Shown here: in pieces, positions 13,501-23,500 of the stretch
Numbering within the stretch: position 1 is the stretch's first letter
How the letters are laid out: each line of letters starts with the position of its first letter
NCBI RefSeq assembly: GCF_000224145.3
Contig: NC_020172.2
Location: 5,976,983 to 6,040,982, forward strand
Direction: 5' to 3'
Source of the DNA: Ciona intestinalis
Taxonomy: Eukaryota; Chordata; Ascidiacea; Phlebobranchia; Cionidae
Length of the DNA stretch: 64,000 nucleotides
Made by a program: the position numbers and the translations under genes
Notes under the pieces: model-generated
Seen by the model: only the letters and a program-made list of their open reading frames with translations
What the model was told of the DNA's origin: nothing
The model's database searches: none

Positions 13501-16143
13501 AAATATACTTTGGCTCTGCTTGTTTGTATAGATACCTAACAGCAGGGTAAAATCTGGGGTGACATTGTTAAGATATTGTGTCACCCCTGATTTAAAAGAC
13601 CGTCGTTGTCCGCCACTAGCCACAAGGATACATATACCACATTATATATGGGTGGGGCAAGATGGGACACCTTTATCACATAATATCCAAATATCCTGAT
13701 CATGTTTTAAACAATTACCAACGATCTATGGGAGTCGTGAGGTTACGGTTTTATAATTCTTTGAATGTTCTTTGCTTACTACTAAATGTAGCATGAAAAT
13801 AAGATGAAAGGTGTCCCACCTTCCCCCACCCTCCTATAGTATGTATTAATGTGTTATACCACATCTTACTGTACCTACATACAAGAGCAACTACAGCCCC
13901 TCCACTACAGGTAGAATGGGCAATGCTTCGGGTGCCTTAGCTTTGATCACCCAGAACGAGGAGAATGTTGGTCGGGCTGTCGAGTTCTGTAAGGAACAAA
14001 ATGATTCAGAGTTGTGGCTCGAATTGATTAACCGCTCCATTCATAAACCAGGTACCTCATGCTCGCTGTTTGATAATAAATAAGCAGAGTTAAGTACCGG
14101 TGTTTCCTAATAAATATCCACCAGTGGTTCCAGCTAAATAACCCCCAGTGTTTCCAGCTAAATATTCACCAGTGTTTCCAGCTAAATCACCCCCAGTGTT
14201 TCCAGCTAAATATTCACCAGTGTTTCCAGCTAAATCACCCCCAGTGTTTCCAGCTAAATATTCACCAGTGTTTCCAGCTAAATCACCCCCAGTGTTTCCA
14301 GCTAAATATTCACCAGTGTTTCCAGCTAAATATTCACCAGTGTTTCCAGCTAAATAAGCCCCAGTGTTTCTAGCTAAATATTTACCAGTGTTTCCAGCTA
14401 AATATCCACCAGTGTTTTCGGCTAAATATCCCCCAGTGTTTCCAGCTAAATCACCCCCAGTGTTTCCAGCTAAATATCCACCAGTGTTTCCAGCTAAATA
14501 GCCCCCAGTGTTTCCAGCTAAATAACCACCAGTGTTTCCCCGCAGAATACATCCGTGGTCTTCTAGAAAACATCGGCACCCACGTTGACCCGATAATACT
14601 AATCCGCCGAATCCCGTCGTCCATGGAGATACCGGGGTTAAGAGACGCCATCGTCAAAATATTGCAGGTAAGTTTACCATTTGTGTGGATTAGCATATCC
14701 TGTATGTGTGGGATCCTACAGAGTTACACGCAATGGGAACTATCAATGAATGAACAGAACTTATTTATCCTCGAATGGCGGGGCAACGACAGTCGTTAAA
14801 ACACGGGTATTCTGCTTCATACACCTCGTGCCTGCTTACAAGTTACCACGTATGTAACTTGTTTATCCTCGCATGGTGGGGTAACGACAGTCGTTATAAC
14901 ACGGGTGTTTTGTTTCATACACCTCGTGCCTGCTTACAAGTTACCACGTTTGTAACTTTGTGGGTGATTGTTTTTCTGTATGGCTGACAATTTAGACAAC
15001 CCATTAGTGACCACTGGGTTGAATTTAATTTACTTAGTAATTTTAGGATAAGTTTTCACATTTTACTTTTCCTTCAGGATTATTCAATGCAGACAGCTCT
15101 GTGGTTTGAATGTCGAAAAGTTTTATCGTCCGATGTTATTTCATTGTTACGTAAACAATTGCGAGTTAACTCTCGGCCAATCAGCATTGACGGTGAGTGT
15201 AGGTGTAACTAGGGGGAGGGTGAGGTTTTATGTTACCCCCAGCCCTATACACTCCTGTGACATCATAATAGTTTGTTTTAATTGATTGTTACATCACAGA
15301 GGAAAGATCATGTGACGCGTGTGGACGACCACTGCTGTGTCAAAATAATGGTAAGTTAGTTTGATTGACAGGTTTAGTTTGATTGACATGTTATAATTGA
15401 TTGACAGGTTCAGTAGCGGACATGCCAGTCATCGTAACATTTTTATGTCATCATTGTTTCCATGACGATTGCCTTCCTTCTCAAAACAGGGTAAGTCCCT
15501 TATGTAACTAGATTAGCTTTTGTTTTATTTCGGTCGTGTGAACTTGTTTATCAAGATGTTTTTGTAAACGAGTTGTTTTTAAGAGATTTGCTTATTAAGT
15601 GAAACATGCCATGGGTTTTACAAAACTACAATAAAAAATGTAGCTTTTGAAAGACGTTATTCTCGTGTGGCGGCGAAACGACAGTCGTTATACTATGGGT
15701 GTTCTGTTTCATACACCTCGTGCCTGCTTACAAGTTACCACGTATGTAACTTACTTTATCCTCGTGTGGCGGGGCAACGACAGTCGTTATAACATCGGTG
15801 TTCTGTTTCATACACCTCGTGCCTGCTTACAAGTTACCACGTATGTAACTTACTTTATCCTCGTGTGGCGGGGCAACGACAGTCGTTATAACATCGGTGT
15901 TCTGTTTCATACACCTCGTGCTCGCTTACAAGTTACCACGTATGTAACTTTGTGGGTAATTAAGTTTTTTTGTGAATTTTTTTTTTGTGGCCGATAATTT
16001 TTCAGCCTGTCTTGCCCAAGGAGGTTTTTAACCCATGGCCCTTGTCGTCAATTATCCCGGTTTTAGTCAATTATGTTGATATTTCGCCGATCCTTTCACA
16101 GAGTTCATGCAATGTTTGCAGAGGAAATATTCGACACTCCTGA
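4581..16143 (+). CDS. VPS41: VPS41, HOPS complex subunit (23 exons)
   Basis: Subunit of the HOPS tethering complex, binding Rab7/Arl8-type GTPases and SNAREs at late endosomes and lysosomes. Exons: 4581-4607, 5284-5385, 5638-5721, 6040-6180, 6494-6679, 7331-7510, 7812-7875, 8130-8225, 8753-8881, 9152-9318, 10195-10305, 10563-10688, 11087-11214, 11796-11982, 12198-12248, 12551-12666, 13351-13427, 13911-14051, 14546-14667, 15078-15192, 15300-15350, 15408-15490, 16102-16143. Every junction is GT-AG, every phase agrees and the sum is 2526 nt (841 aa; human 854). Order: acidic N-terminus, beta-propeller (FVALGTHWGIVYILD, VKWRGSYIAWAN, WKDDTTLLIGWD), clathrin-repeat helices (FDRPKLLPFLKS, LLSRMGNASGALALI, NIGTHVDPIILI), and a C-terminal RING-H2 (CDACGRPL, CHHCFHDDC, CNVCRGN). 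The last four exons recur past a gap. Confidence 0.95.
4738..4900. mobile_element. Foldback MITE (family B)
   Basis: Starts with GTGCTAGTGAAGAATCTCCC and ends with the near complement AGACTCTTTACTAGCACCC; the middle is a run of TTAGTGGTTA-like words in both orientations. A second copy lies at 20297-20452. Located in VPS41 intron 1. Confidence 0.7.
6690..6935. repeat. Degenerate CTCATGCTCGCTGTC repeats
   Basis: Six or more imperfect copies of a ~30-bp phrase of the type CACCTCATGCTCGCTGTCAA in VPS41 intron 5, related on the opposite strand to the GAGCATGAGG words of the 71-bp array at 2742. Confidence 0.6.
9333..10125. repeat. 98-bp tandem array (SINE tail 1) in VPS41 intron 10
   Basis: About eight units of 98 bp, each with TAACTTATTTATCCTCGCAT, GGCGGGGCAACGACAGTCGT, ACACGGGTGTTCTGTTTCAT and CTTACAAGTTACCACGTATG. 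The core AACGACAGTCGTT is itself an inverted repeat. Long frames over this stretch are repeat translations. Confidence 0.92.
10320..10556. repeat. ~24-bp tandem array in VPS41 intron 11
   Basis: Around ten copies of a unit like CAGTGTTGCCCAGTATATTT, ending within a few bases of the acceptor at 10562. It resembles the array at 14085-14545 in its CAGTGTT start. Confidence 0.85.
11265..11745. repeat. 97-bp array joined to SINE body (minus orientation)
   Basis: Three to four units of the 97-bp tail (TATATGGGTGAGGTCCTACA, GGGATTTAGGCCAGAGTTGG, ATTGTATATGCACATTCTAT) run into CCCATTAGTGACCACTGGGTT, TTAAGTGTCTTGCCCAACGA and a tRNA-like head on the minus strand. It shows tail 2 attached to the common SINE body. 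Confidence 0.8.
12770..13300. repeat. 97-bp array joined to SINE body (minus orientation)
   Basis: Four units of the 97-bp tail, then the core CCCATTAGTGACCACTGGGT, then ACGCCCACAATGGTAGCAGC and CCTTGAACCCGGTATCC, which on the minus strand is the B-box-like GGTTCAAGG. VPS41 intron 16. Confidence 0.8.
13650..13838. mobile_element. Palindromic MITE (family A)
   Basis: GGGTGGGGCAAGATGGGACA at the left, GTGTCCCACCTTCCCCCACC at the right. VPS41 intron 17. Confidence 0.78.
14085..14545. repeat. ~24-bp tandem array abutting VPS41 exon 19
   Basis: About eighteen copies of CCAGTGTTTCCAGCTAAATA plus four to five variable bases. The last copy (AGTGTTTCCCCGCAG) supplies the polypyrimidine tract and acceptor of exon 19 at 14546. 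The 69-codon frame made of VFPAKYSP units is not a gene. Confidence 0.9.
14755..14957. repeat. 98-bp SINE tail units (two copies)
   Basis: Two units of tail 1 followed by the SINE linker GTAACTTTGTGGGTGATTGT and CCCATTAGTGACCACTGGGT (minus orientation). The false duplication that restarts at 16272 begins inside this repeat. Confidence 0.8.
15655..15960. repeat. 98-bp SINE tail array, three units
   Basis: Three units here against a single unit in the corresponding place of the second copy (17040-17135). The difference is close to 2 x 98 bp, as expected for an array-length polymorphism. Confidence 0.85.
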
Positions 16144-16221
16144 TTGGTCAATCTTTGTTGTCGTAGCAACCGAGATATTTTTCTACCAAACTATTGTTAC
16201 TCATCTGAGAATTTTCATATT

Positions 16222-16271
16222 NNNNNNNNNNNNNNNNNNNNNNNNNNNNNNNNNNNNNNNNNNNNNNNNNN
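16222..16271. other. Assembly gap, 50 N
   Basis: Round-number run of N. The sequence to the left (14915-16221) is repeated to the right (16272-17406), and the copies start and stop at the gap, so the two contigs overlap rather than being separated by unknown DNA. Confidence 0.95.
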
Positions 16272-17406
16272 CCCATACACCTCGTGCCGCTTACAAGTTA
16301 CCACTTTGTAACTTTGTGGGTGATTGTTTTTCTGTATGGCTGACAATTTAGACAACCCATTAGTGACCACTGGGGTGAATTTAATTTACTTAGTAATTTT
16401 AGGATAAGTTTTTACATTTTACTTTTCCTTCAGGATTATTCAATGCAGACAGCTCTGTGGTTCGAGTGTCGAAAAGTTTTATCGTCCGATGTTATTTCAT
16501 TGTTACGTAAACAATTGCGAGTTAACTCTCGGCCAATCAGCATTGACGGTGAGTGTAGGTGTAACTAGGGGGAGGGTGAGGTTTTATGTTACCCCCAGAT
16601 TTTGCTAAAAGTTAAAAAACTCAACACCTATACACTCCTGTGACATCATAGTAGTTTGTTTTAATTGATTGTTACATCACAGAGGAAAGATCATGTGACG
16701 CGTGTGGACGACCACTGCTGTGTCAAAATAATGGTAAGTTAGTTTGATTGACAGGTTTAGTTTGATTGACATGTTATAATTGATTGACAGGTTCAGTAGC
16801 GGACATGCCAGTCATCGTAACATTTTTATGTCATCATTGTTTCCATGACGATTGCCTTCCTTCTCAAAACAGGGTAAGTCCCTTATGTAACCAGATTAGC
16901 TTTTGTTTTATTTCGGTCGTGTGAACTTGTTTATCAAGATGTTTTTGTAAACGAGTTGTTTTTAAGAGATTTGCTTATTAAGTGAAACATGCCATGGGTT
17001 TTACAAAACTACAATAAAAATGTAGCTTAAAAGACTATATTCTCGTGTGGCGGCGAAACGACAGTCGTTATACTATGGGTGTTCTGTTTCATACACCTCG
17101 TGCTCGCTTACAAGTTACCACGTATGTTACTTTGTGGGTAATTAAGTTTTTTTGTGAATTTTTTTGTTTTTGTGGCCGATAATTTTTCAGCCTGTCTTGC
17201 CCAAGGAGGTTTTTAACCCATGGCCCTTGTCGTCAATTATCCCGGTTTTAGTCAATTATGTTGATATTTCGCCGATCCTTTCACAGAGTTCATGCAATGT
17301 TTGCAGAGGAAATATTCGACACTCCTGATTGGTCAATCTTTGTTGTCGTAGCAACCGAGATATTTTTCTACCAAACTATTGTTACTCATCTGAGAAATTT
17401 TCATAT
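16272..17406 (+). repeat. Probable second haplotype of the VPS41 3' end
   Basis: Copy of 14915-16221, differing by scattered substitutions, one insertion of about 28 bases near 16598, and two fewer 98-bp units. It carries its own copies of the last four VPS41 exons and continues into unique sequence at 17407. It is most simply an allele not merged during assembly. Confidence 0.85.
16434..17328 (+). CDS. VPS41: Duplicate VPS41 exons 20-23 (probable allele)
   Basis: Exons 16434-16548, 16683-16733, 16791-16873 and 17287-17328 repeat 15078-16143 exon for exon, with the same splice sites, phases and TGA stop. The only coding differences I saw are silent (TTT/TTC and GAA/GAG in the codons for WFEC). 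If taken as real, a transcript would carry the RING-H2 end twice, but the first copy already ends in a stop. A poly(A) signal AATAAA follows at about 17434, so the downstream unique sequence gives the true 3' end of VPS41. Confidence 0.85.
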
Positions 17407-17568
17407 TATGTTTGATTTATTTTAATTCGTGCAATAAATGTCTATTGTATTGAAGCGTTGTGAATATAAAATATAACATTTTTATGTCGGTATCAATTTA
17501 CGCATTAGTGATTTACGTCATAATACCGATTGTGACACAACGAAGCAGCTGAATCAAATTTCGCGGAA

Positions 17569-18325
17569 ATGGCGCAAAACTCCGCTTTATTCGTTTGTTT
17601 AGGTAATTATGACGTAATAATACGAAACAATGAATAACTAAGATCCGCAGGAAATATTTGTCGCTCCCCGATCGCCGAAGCTTGTTTCAAACAAATCTTG
17701 GAAGAAAATGGAGGTTTAGCGAATGTGAGTTTTGTCAATACGGACTAAAATATGTTTTTTTTGTTAAATCCCAACCGTCAGAATCAAACTGCACCCCTAA
17801 CGCCTTATCTGTAAAGTAACAGAGTTTCAACCCGAGTTTTGATAATGCTTGTGTGATTACGTATTTCACATGACCTGTCAATCAAGTTACCACGCTGATA
17901 CTATTGTGGTATGTCCATGGGCAAGACACTTAACAGCAATTGCCCCAAACCAGTGGTCACTAATGGATTGTACAAATTGTCAGCTACGCAGAAAAACAAT
18001 TACCCACAAAGTTACATACGTCATAGCCTACTAACTTCTAAGCGGGCACGAGAAATATGAAACAAAACACCCGTGTTATTATGACTGTCGTTGTCCCACA
18101 GTTACATTTCTTCAACTTTAATAAAATTTCTATGTTTTAGTGGAGGGTGGACAGTGCAGCAACATCCAGGTACCAAATAGGGGATTCCCCCGACGACCGT
18201 GGTCGCTCATGCATGGAGAAACATGGGATTTATAAACACGTCGCGCACCACCGAGCACGACAGATCACTAAACAAGATTACGAAGAATTTGATTTCATTT
18301 TCGGGATGGACCAAAGCAATATGAG
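17569..18325 (+). CDS. LMW protein tyrosine phosphatase, N-terminal exons (copy B)
   Basis: ACP1-family phosphatase, first about 97 residues. Exons 17569-17602 (MAQNSALFVCL), 17651-17724 (GNICRSPIAEACF, the catalytic loop C-x5-R, here CLGNICR, split by intron 1), 18141-18325 (WRVDSAATSRYQIGDSP, RGRSCMEKHG, FDFIFGMDQSNM). Phases 1, 0 and 2 agree throughout. The enzyme should have some 60 more residues including the catalytic Asp in a DPYYG motif; I could not find these exons between 18326 and 20500. They may be in or near the 50-N gap at 19269, or the gene may be truncated. A possible but poor continuation at 18409 (acceptor CGACAG) stops after 13 codons. The start ATG lies between two TACGTCA/GACGTAA elements, which may mark its promoter. 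Confidence 0.82.
17860..18110 (+). mobile_element. SINE copy with tail 1, in LMW-PTP copy B intron 2
   Basis: Plus orientation: GGGCAAGACACTTAACAGCA, CCAGTGGTCACTAATGGATT, then CACAAAGTTACATACGTCAT, GCGGGCACGAG and ACACCCGTGTTATTATGACT, i.e. core followed by one 98-bp-type tail. It documents that the 98-bp satellite unit is the tail of this SINE. Confidence 0.75.
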
Positions 18326-18529
18326 GTAACATATTTACATAACTAGCTAGCTATGTACATAGTTATTACATACCATTAACATAACATTGTGTTTTTGAAT
18401 ACGACAGTAAAGATCGTATGAATGAACAAAGAAAAGAAGTGAAATAAGTTGCCATTGTATGAATGTTTAAAAAAGCATAGACGCATTGGGCAACAAGCTG
18501 TTGTTGTATGTAGATATTGGTGCCTTCTC

Positions 18530-18625
18530 GCTTTTTGTTACTGTAGTTTCAGCAACTCGACTGTGGGCATGGGAGTCGCAACCATGGATAAGTCACTCAA
18601 GTTCCCACCCACAAGAATATAAATG
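18530..18625 (-). repeat. Single copy of the ~125-bp repeat seen at 52120
   Basis: GCAACTCGACTGTGGGCATG and GGGAGTCGCAACCATGGATA match, on the minus strand, the unit arrayed at 52120-52800 and 55365-55700. Confidence 0.7.
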
Positions 18626-18631
18626 ACCAAA

Positions 18632-18790
18632 CTAGGGATGTGCTGAAGTTGAAAAAGCTCGGGTTCGCCGAGCGCCGAGCTTCAACGAAAAGCTCGGCAC
18701 GAGCCCGAGCACCTATGACGTCATCAAGGAGAAAGGCGTACGAGAATGCGTTCCTATTCAGCCGAAAAGCGCCGCTAATCAAAATAATAC
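18632..18790. mobile_element. Possible hAT-type element end
   Basis: CTAGGGATGTGCTGAAGTTG resembles the terminal words of some hAT elements, and the next 60 bp contain a strong foldback (AGCTCGGGTTCGCCGAGC against GCTCGGCACGAGCCCGAG). I could not place a second terminus, so this is tentative. Confidence 0.35.
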
Positions 18791-19268
18791 AGAACACGTG
18801 GTTTGCGGTTAAAGACGCGTCTCGCTTTTCATAATTCCTACTGTTGCAAAATATAAAATTCATACAACTAATATTTAATTAAACAATTATTTATAACTGT
18901 TACAGCCAGTGGCACAACTAGCAAGTTTCTACGCATGTTCATCTTGGATAATGTAACGATTATTTACGTCAGAATAAACCTTTACGATCGTTACATCACA
19001 AACGAGATTGTTGGAAAACAATCGTGTTTTATTCGCTTCCATACGATCTGTAGTTTGTGTATAATAAGTTTCTGATGATTAGTTTAATGCAGGTAAATCG
19101 CGATTATGTGAATTTTAATTGGTGCAAATATAAGAGCGAGGAGCGACGCTATCAGTAAATTGGAACCAACATAAATTGTAATATGATATTACAAAGTATC
19201 GTCCCGGTCGAGCTTGGACAGAAGCCAAAAAACATCGTTTGATGCCGCCGCACGAGAACCAGAGTTTC

Positions 19269-19318
19269 NNNNNNNNNNNNNNNNNNNNNNNNNNNNNNNN
19301 NNNNNNNNNNNNNNNNNN
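19269..19318. other. Assembly gap, 50 N, with open frames across it
   Basis: Unlike three other gaps, no duplicated sequence flanks it. On the minus strand a frame beginning MSDTDRNFIKC at about 19350 could continue past the gap as SRAAASNDVFWLLSKLD to a stop or a GTAATA donor near 19194. I do not recognise it. The missing C-terminal exons of LMW-PTP copy B could also lie here. Confidence 0.5.
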
Positions 19319-20296
19319 CAGCATTTGATGAAGTTACGATCAGTGTCGCTCATCTTGCAAGAAGTTTCTACAATCAAAATCTTTCATTTAATTTTAATAA
19401 ATAATTAATATTGTGCAGTGGGCGATTGTATTTAGATGAGTCATTACAACATATCAATCTCTTTCAATGTAATTTAATTGTAATGCAACTTATTAATCTT
19501 ATGGGTTAGAATTAACCACTGGGTAAAAAAGCTTCGGTTAGAGAGTTGGTGTGGTCCGTAGATGTTAAGTGTCCCTGAAAATGAGTTGTAATTTATAAAA
19601 GATTGAAATATTCTCGGTTATAGTTTAGTGAAAGTAGGCTTTAGGTATAGGTGTTGATGGTTTGGGGCAGAGTCAGTTTTTGAACATGTTTATAAATGGC
19701 CTTTGGGCAGGCGTGTTAGGTTATAAAAACCAAATCGTCTTAAAAATAACCCAAAATATTGCCCTGTTTAGTCACGCTAATTACAAATAAAATAAAGAAA
19801 CGCTACCCGCGAAGATTTTATACCTTCACATTAAAAAACGCTTTTAAACGATCTTATTCTGAGAAAAGTTATAAAATATCGGGAAACACTGTGCACTAAT
19901 TTTAAATAAATAGGCAACACTGTAACTGGTGGAAAACTTTTGATTCTTCGGCTTTGACGAATTTGAAATTTTAATTTTGTTTTGGACTTGAATGCTTCGT
20001 ATGTTAATAATATGACTTACTTTTGGTTTCAGAAGAATAGTTTCGTTGTTGTTTTAACTTAGAATATACTGGCATAGTTCAAATATGCGCGGGAAATGTT
20101 GCGAATGTTGTAAAATATTGAAAACGTGTGACAGCTTAAAAATATCGTTTATGTTAATCGTCTACCGATATATTAAGTGAATGAAACTTATTTATTAGTT
20201 ATTTAGTAATTGTTATAAAACCGTTGTTTTGTTTTATACACCTTGTGTCAGCTTTATAGTTAAATGCATATTTTAGCAACTTTATTAAAACTCTAG
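19319..20296. other. AT-rich spacer without recognised gene
   Basis: Low-complexity AT-rich DNA. No exon-like segment with good splice sites was identified. Confidence 0.5.
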
Positions 20297-20452
20297 GTGT
20301 TAGTGAAGAGTCTTCCCCCCCTACCTTTTTTGCTAACCACTAACCCCCATAACCACTAACCCCAATAACCATCAACACCTAACCCCCTAACCTAGGGGTT
20401 AGTGGTTAGCAAATAAGGTGGGGGGGGGGGAAGATTCTTCACTAGCACCCTT
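20297..20452. mobile_element. Foldback MITE (family B), second copy
   Basis: TAGGTGTTAGTGAAGAGTCT and its partner AGATTCTTCACTAGCACCC bracket CTAACCACTAACCCC words in both orientations. It lies 80 bp before the EB1 start codon, so it may reach into the promoter or 5' leader. Confidence 0.7.
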
Positions 20453-20537
20453 AACTATCTTTTATTATTCTTCCACATACTTTAGTTTAGAGTTTTACCT
20501 TTGTGCAGTGTTTTGTTTATAAACAAATAAAATAAAT

Positions 20538-23500
20538 ATGGCCGCTGTGAATGTGTTTTCGACGTCAATGACGACGGGTAACTTAAGTCGACAGGAACTT
20601 GTGGCTTGGGTGAATGACAGCTTGGAGTTGAATATTTCGAAGATTGAACACCTTTGTACAGGAGCTGTGTATTGCCAATTCATGAACATGCTGTTTGGAA
20701 GTAAGTATGAAAGTTATGGTCACGCCTTTTATTAAATAAATTATGTTTTATACAAAAAATGTTATATTACAAGACTGTCTTTTTATTTTTCCTCTCTTTT
20801 TTCATTGCTAGTTTACAAACCCGCTGTTTGAAAGTGAGTGTGAAACTTAATTTATTCTTAACATGTTCTGGCTTCGTTGCATTACATATATATAACTCCT
20901 TTTATCGAATAAGTTATGTTTAATTATAAGCGTGTTATAATAATTGATATTACTGCCCATCTTTTTATTGTCAATTCATCAACATGTTACTTGTATTCAC
21001 ATTGGAAGAACCACACAAAAATTTTGGATTTTGTCACAAATTTACGCAACTTCAGTTTTTTTAAACCAAAACTGTCGTGCTAGTTTGGAAGTTTACTGTT
21101 CCTTTGTTTTGTTATGTGGGCCTTTTTTTAATTAATGACCATTTTTTTAATTACCCATCAGACAAGATGCATATGAAGAAAGTTAAGTGGGGATCCAAAC
21201 TTGAACACGAATACATCGCTAACTTTAAACTTCTACAAGATTGTTTCCTCAAGACCGGAGTTGATAAAGTGAGCAGATATTTGTAGATATGGGATGGAGT
21301 GGGGTCATATGAGTCTTATATGATCTGTTCTATATGGGTGAGAACAAGGTACTACAGTGAGGCATGCCATGGGACATAGAATTTACGCCAGAGTTGTCCA
21401 TTACCCTAACACCCAGGATACTACACCCCTATTAGTAACCACTGGGTTGGAGCAATCTACATTAAGTGTCTTGCCCAAGGTCTTATAAAAACTCCCATAG
21501 TGTGCCATACTTAGGACCCCACTTATATAGAAAGTAAGTTGTTTCTGCCAAACATATATTAACCTTGTTGTTGTATGCAAGGATAAATAAACAGCAACAA
21601 GTTAAAAATTAACCCAATGTTTGCTGATAAGGTTTTATTTAAACTTTTTATTGATTTAAAAAATCACTTGTATTGATCTCACATGATCCCATTTGTGCAA
21701 TAAACCTCATTATGATGCATTAACCATTACCATTGTGTGGAAATGGTTCTTTTATGACATCATATGGGGCATTATGAGTCAACAATATTGAATATATATT
21801 ATATCACTGGTTGGTTGGAAATATTGAAATATTGTAAATATCCATGTGTTATATCAAGCAATCAATGTTGCAATATCATTCAGTCTTATGTAAAGTTGGC
21901 GTGTAAAACGGTCCTTGTATATTAACTTTACTATTACTTTCTGTTAATATTAACTCAGTCATTAGTTATTGGTGTTGTTTAATAGGTTACATCTTATCCG
22001 TAGTGCCATAGACATTCTTTAAATATTCATGTTATTGTACGGTAGCATGTGTTTTATGGACACCATGTTGTTTTACTGCGTTGCTGGCATTATATTGTCC
22101 AAGAAATAATCTTCTTGAATCAAAATTTACTCACAATTTAATTAAAACCCTGATGATGTCCCACTAACGTTAGTTTCAATAAACTCGTTTATATTTGTAT
22201 GCATGGCTGATGAAACATTAGTTTTATTAAAATCCATGTAAATTTAATGCCAGAAGAATATTTCATATAAAAACTAGCTTGATGTTGCTGTTATTCCTTT
22301 CAACAAAATGATTATTGTTATTTTACTTTTATACAGATTATGTTTCATGTTGTTGTAATTCACCTTTGTATAACTCAGATAAATATTCCCAGGTTGTCCC
22401 CATTGAAAAGTTGGTGAAAGGAAGATTCCAGGATAATTTTGAATTCGTTCAATGGTTTAAAAAATTCTTTGATGCAAATTATCAGGTAAACGATGTGGAG
22501 ACTTATGTTTTTTTTTATTTAATAAAATCTTGGGTGACATTGTTAAAATGCAGTTATAGCTGTCAAGCTGAGGAAGCCTCAATAATTGATGAGGTGATTT
22601 GTTTCGCAAAAACTATCATTTTGTTTGTAACTAACCATTTCCATATCTTTTATAATATGGACACGAGTATTATTACTTTTGGTTGTTACTTGTTGCGTAA
22701 CCATATGCATTATGACATCACAGGGCCTTTGGTTGTTACTTGTTGCGTAACCATATGCATTATGACATCACAGGGCCTTTGGTTGTTACTTGTTGCGTAA
22801 CCATATGCATTATGACATCACAGGGCCTTTGGTTGTTAGTTGTTGCGTAACCATATGCATTATGACATCACAGGGCCAGGATTATGATGCGAAATACATG
22901 CGTGGTGGAGCGGGGTTGGCTGTTAGTGGAGGAGCTAAATCTCAGTTTAAACCACGTGTGGAAACTAAACGAACCGCAGCTCCAAGTAAGTTTCATCGTG
23001 TGTTGGGCGATGTTTTTACTTTATATAGTGTAAAGTGTAAAGTGTTATGTGAAACTGTGGCTTAATTTCCCGGAGTGTTGGGATAATGCTTTTATATATT
23101 TTCTACAGTATTATAGAGTAAGAGTGAGTGTTGGGGTAATGGGGCAACTTTGTCTGAATCCATGGGGCCCCCTTGTATTTCTAACAAGGACCTCACCCAT
23201 ATAAAAATATAAATTATTGTATCGAGGTTGTATGACTGGCAATGGACCTGGGATTTAGGGCAGAATTGTTCCATTACCCCAAAGTCCCCAACATTGTATA
23301 TGCACATTCTATTCTATATGGGTGAGGTCCTACAGTGAGGCACGCCATGGGACCTGGGATTTAGGCCAGAGTTGGCCCATTACCCCAACATTGTATATGC
23401 ACATTCTATTCTATATGGGTGAGGTCCTACAGTGAGGCATGCCATGGGACCTGGGATTTAGACCAGAGTTGACCCATTACTCCAACATTGTATATGTACA

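Noticed and set aside
14148..14357. 69-codon frame made of VFPAKYSP units
   Set aside because: Product of the 24-bp intronic array, lying between VPS41 exons 18 and 19.
18409..18455. Fourth exon for LMW-PTP copy B (KDRMNEQRKEVK then stop)
   Set aside because: Acceptor and phase fit but the peptide lacks the LLGSYDP and DPYYG motifs needed; kept only as a remark.
22679..22880. Possible CRISPR-like array
   Set aside because: Direct repeats without unique spacers, 50-bp unit, in an animal intron.
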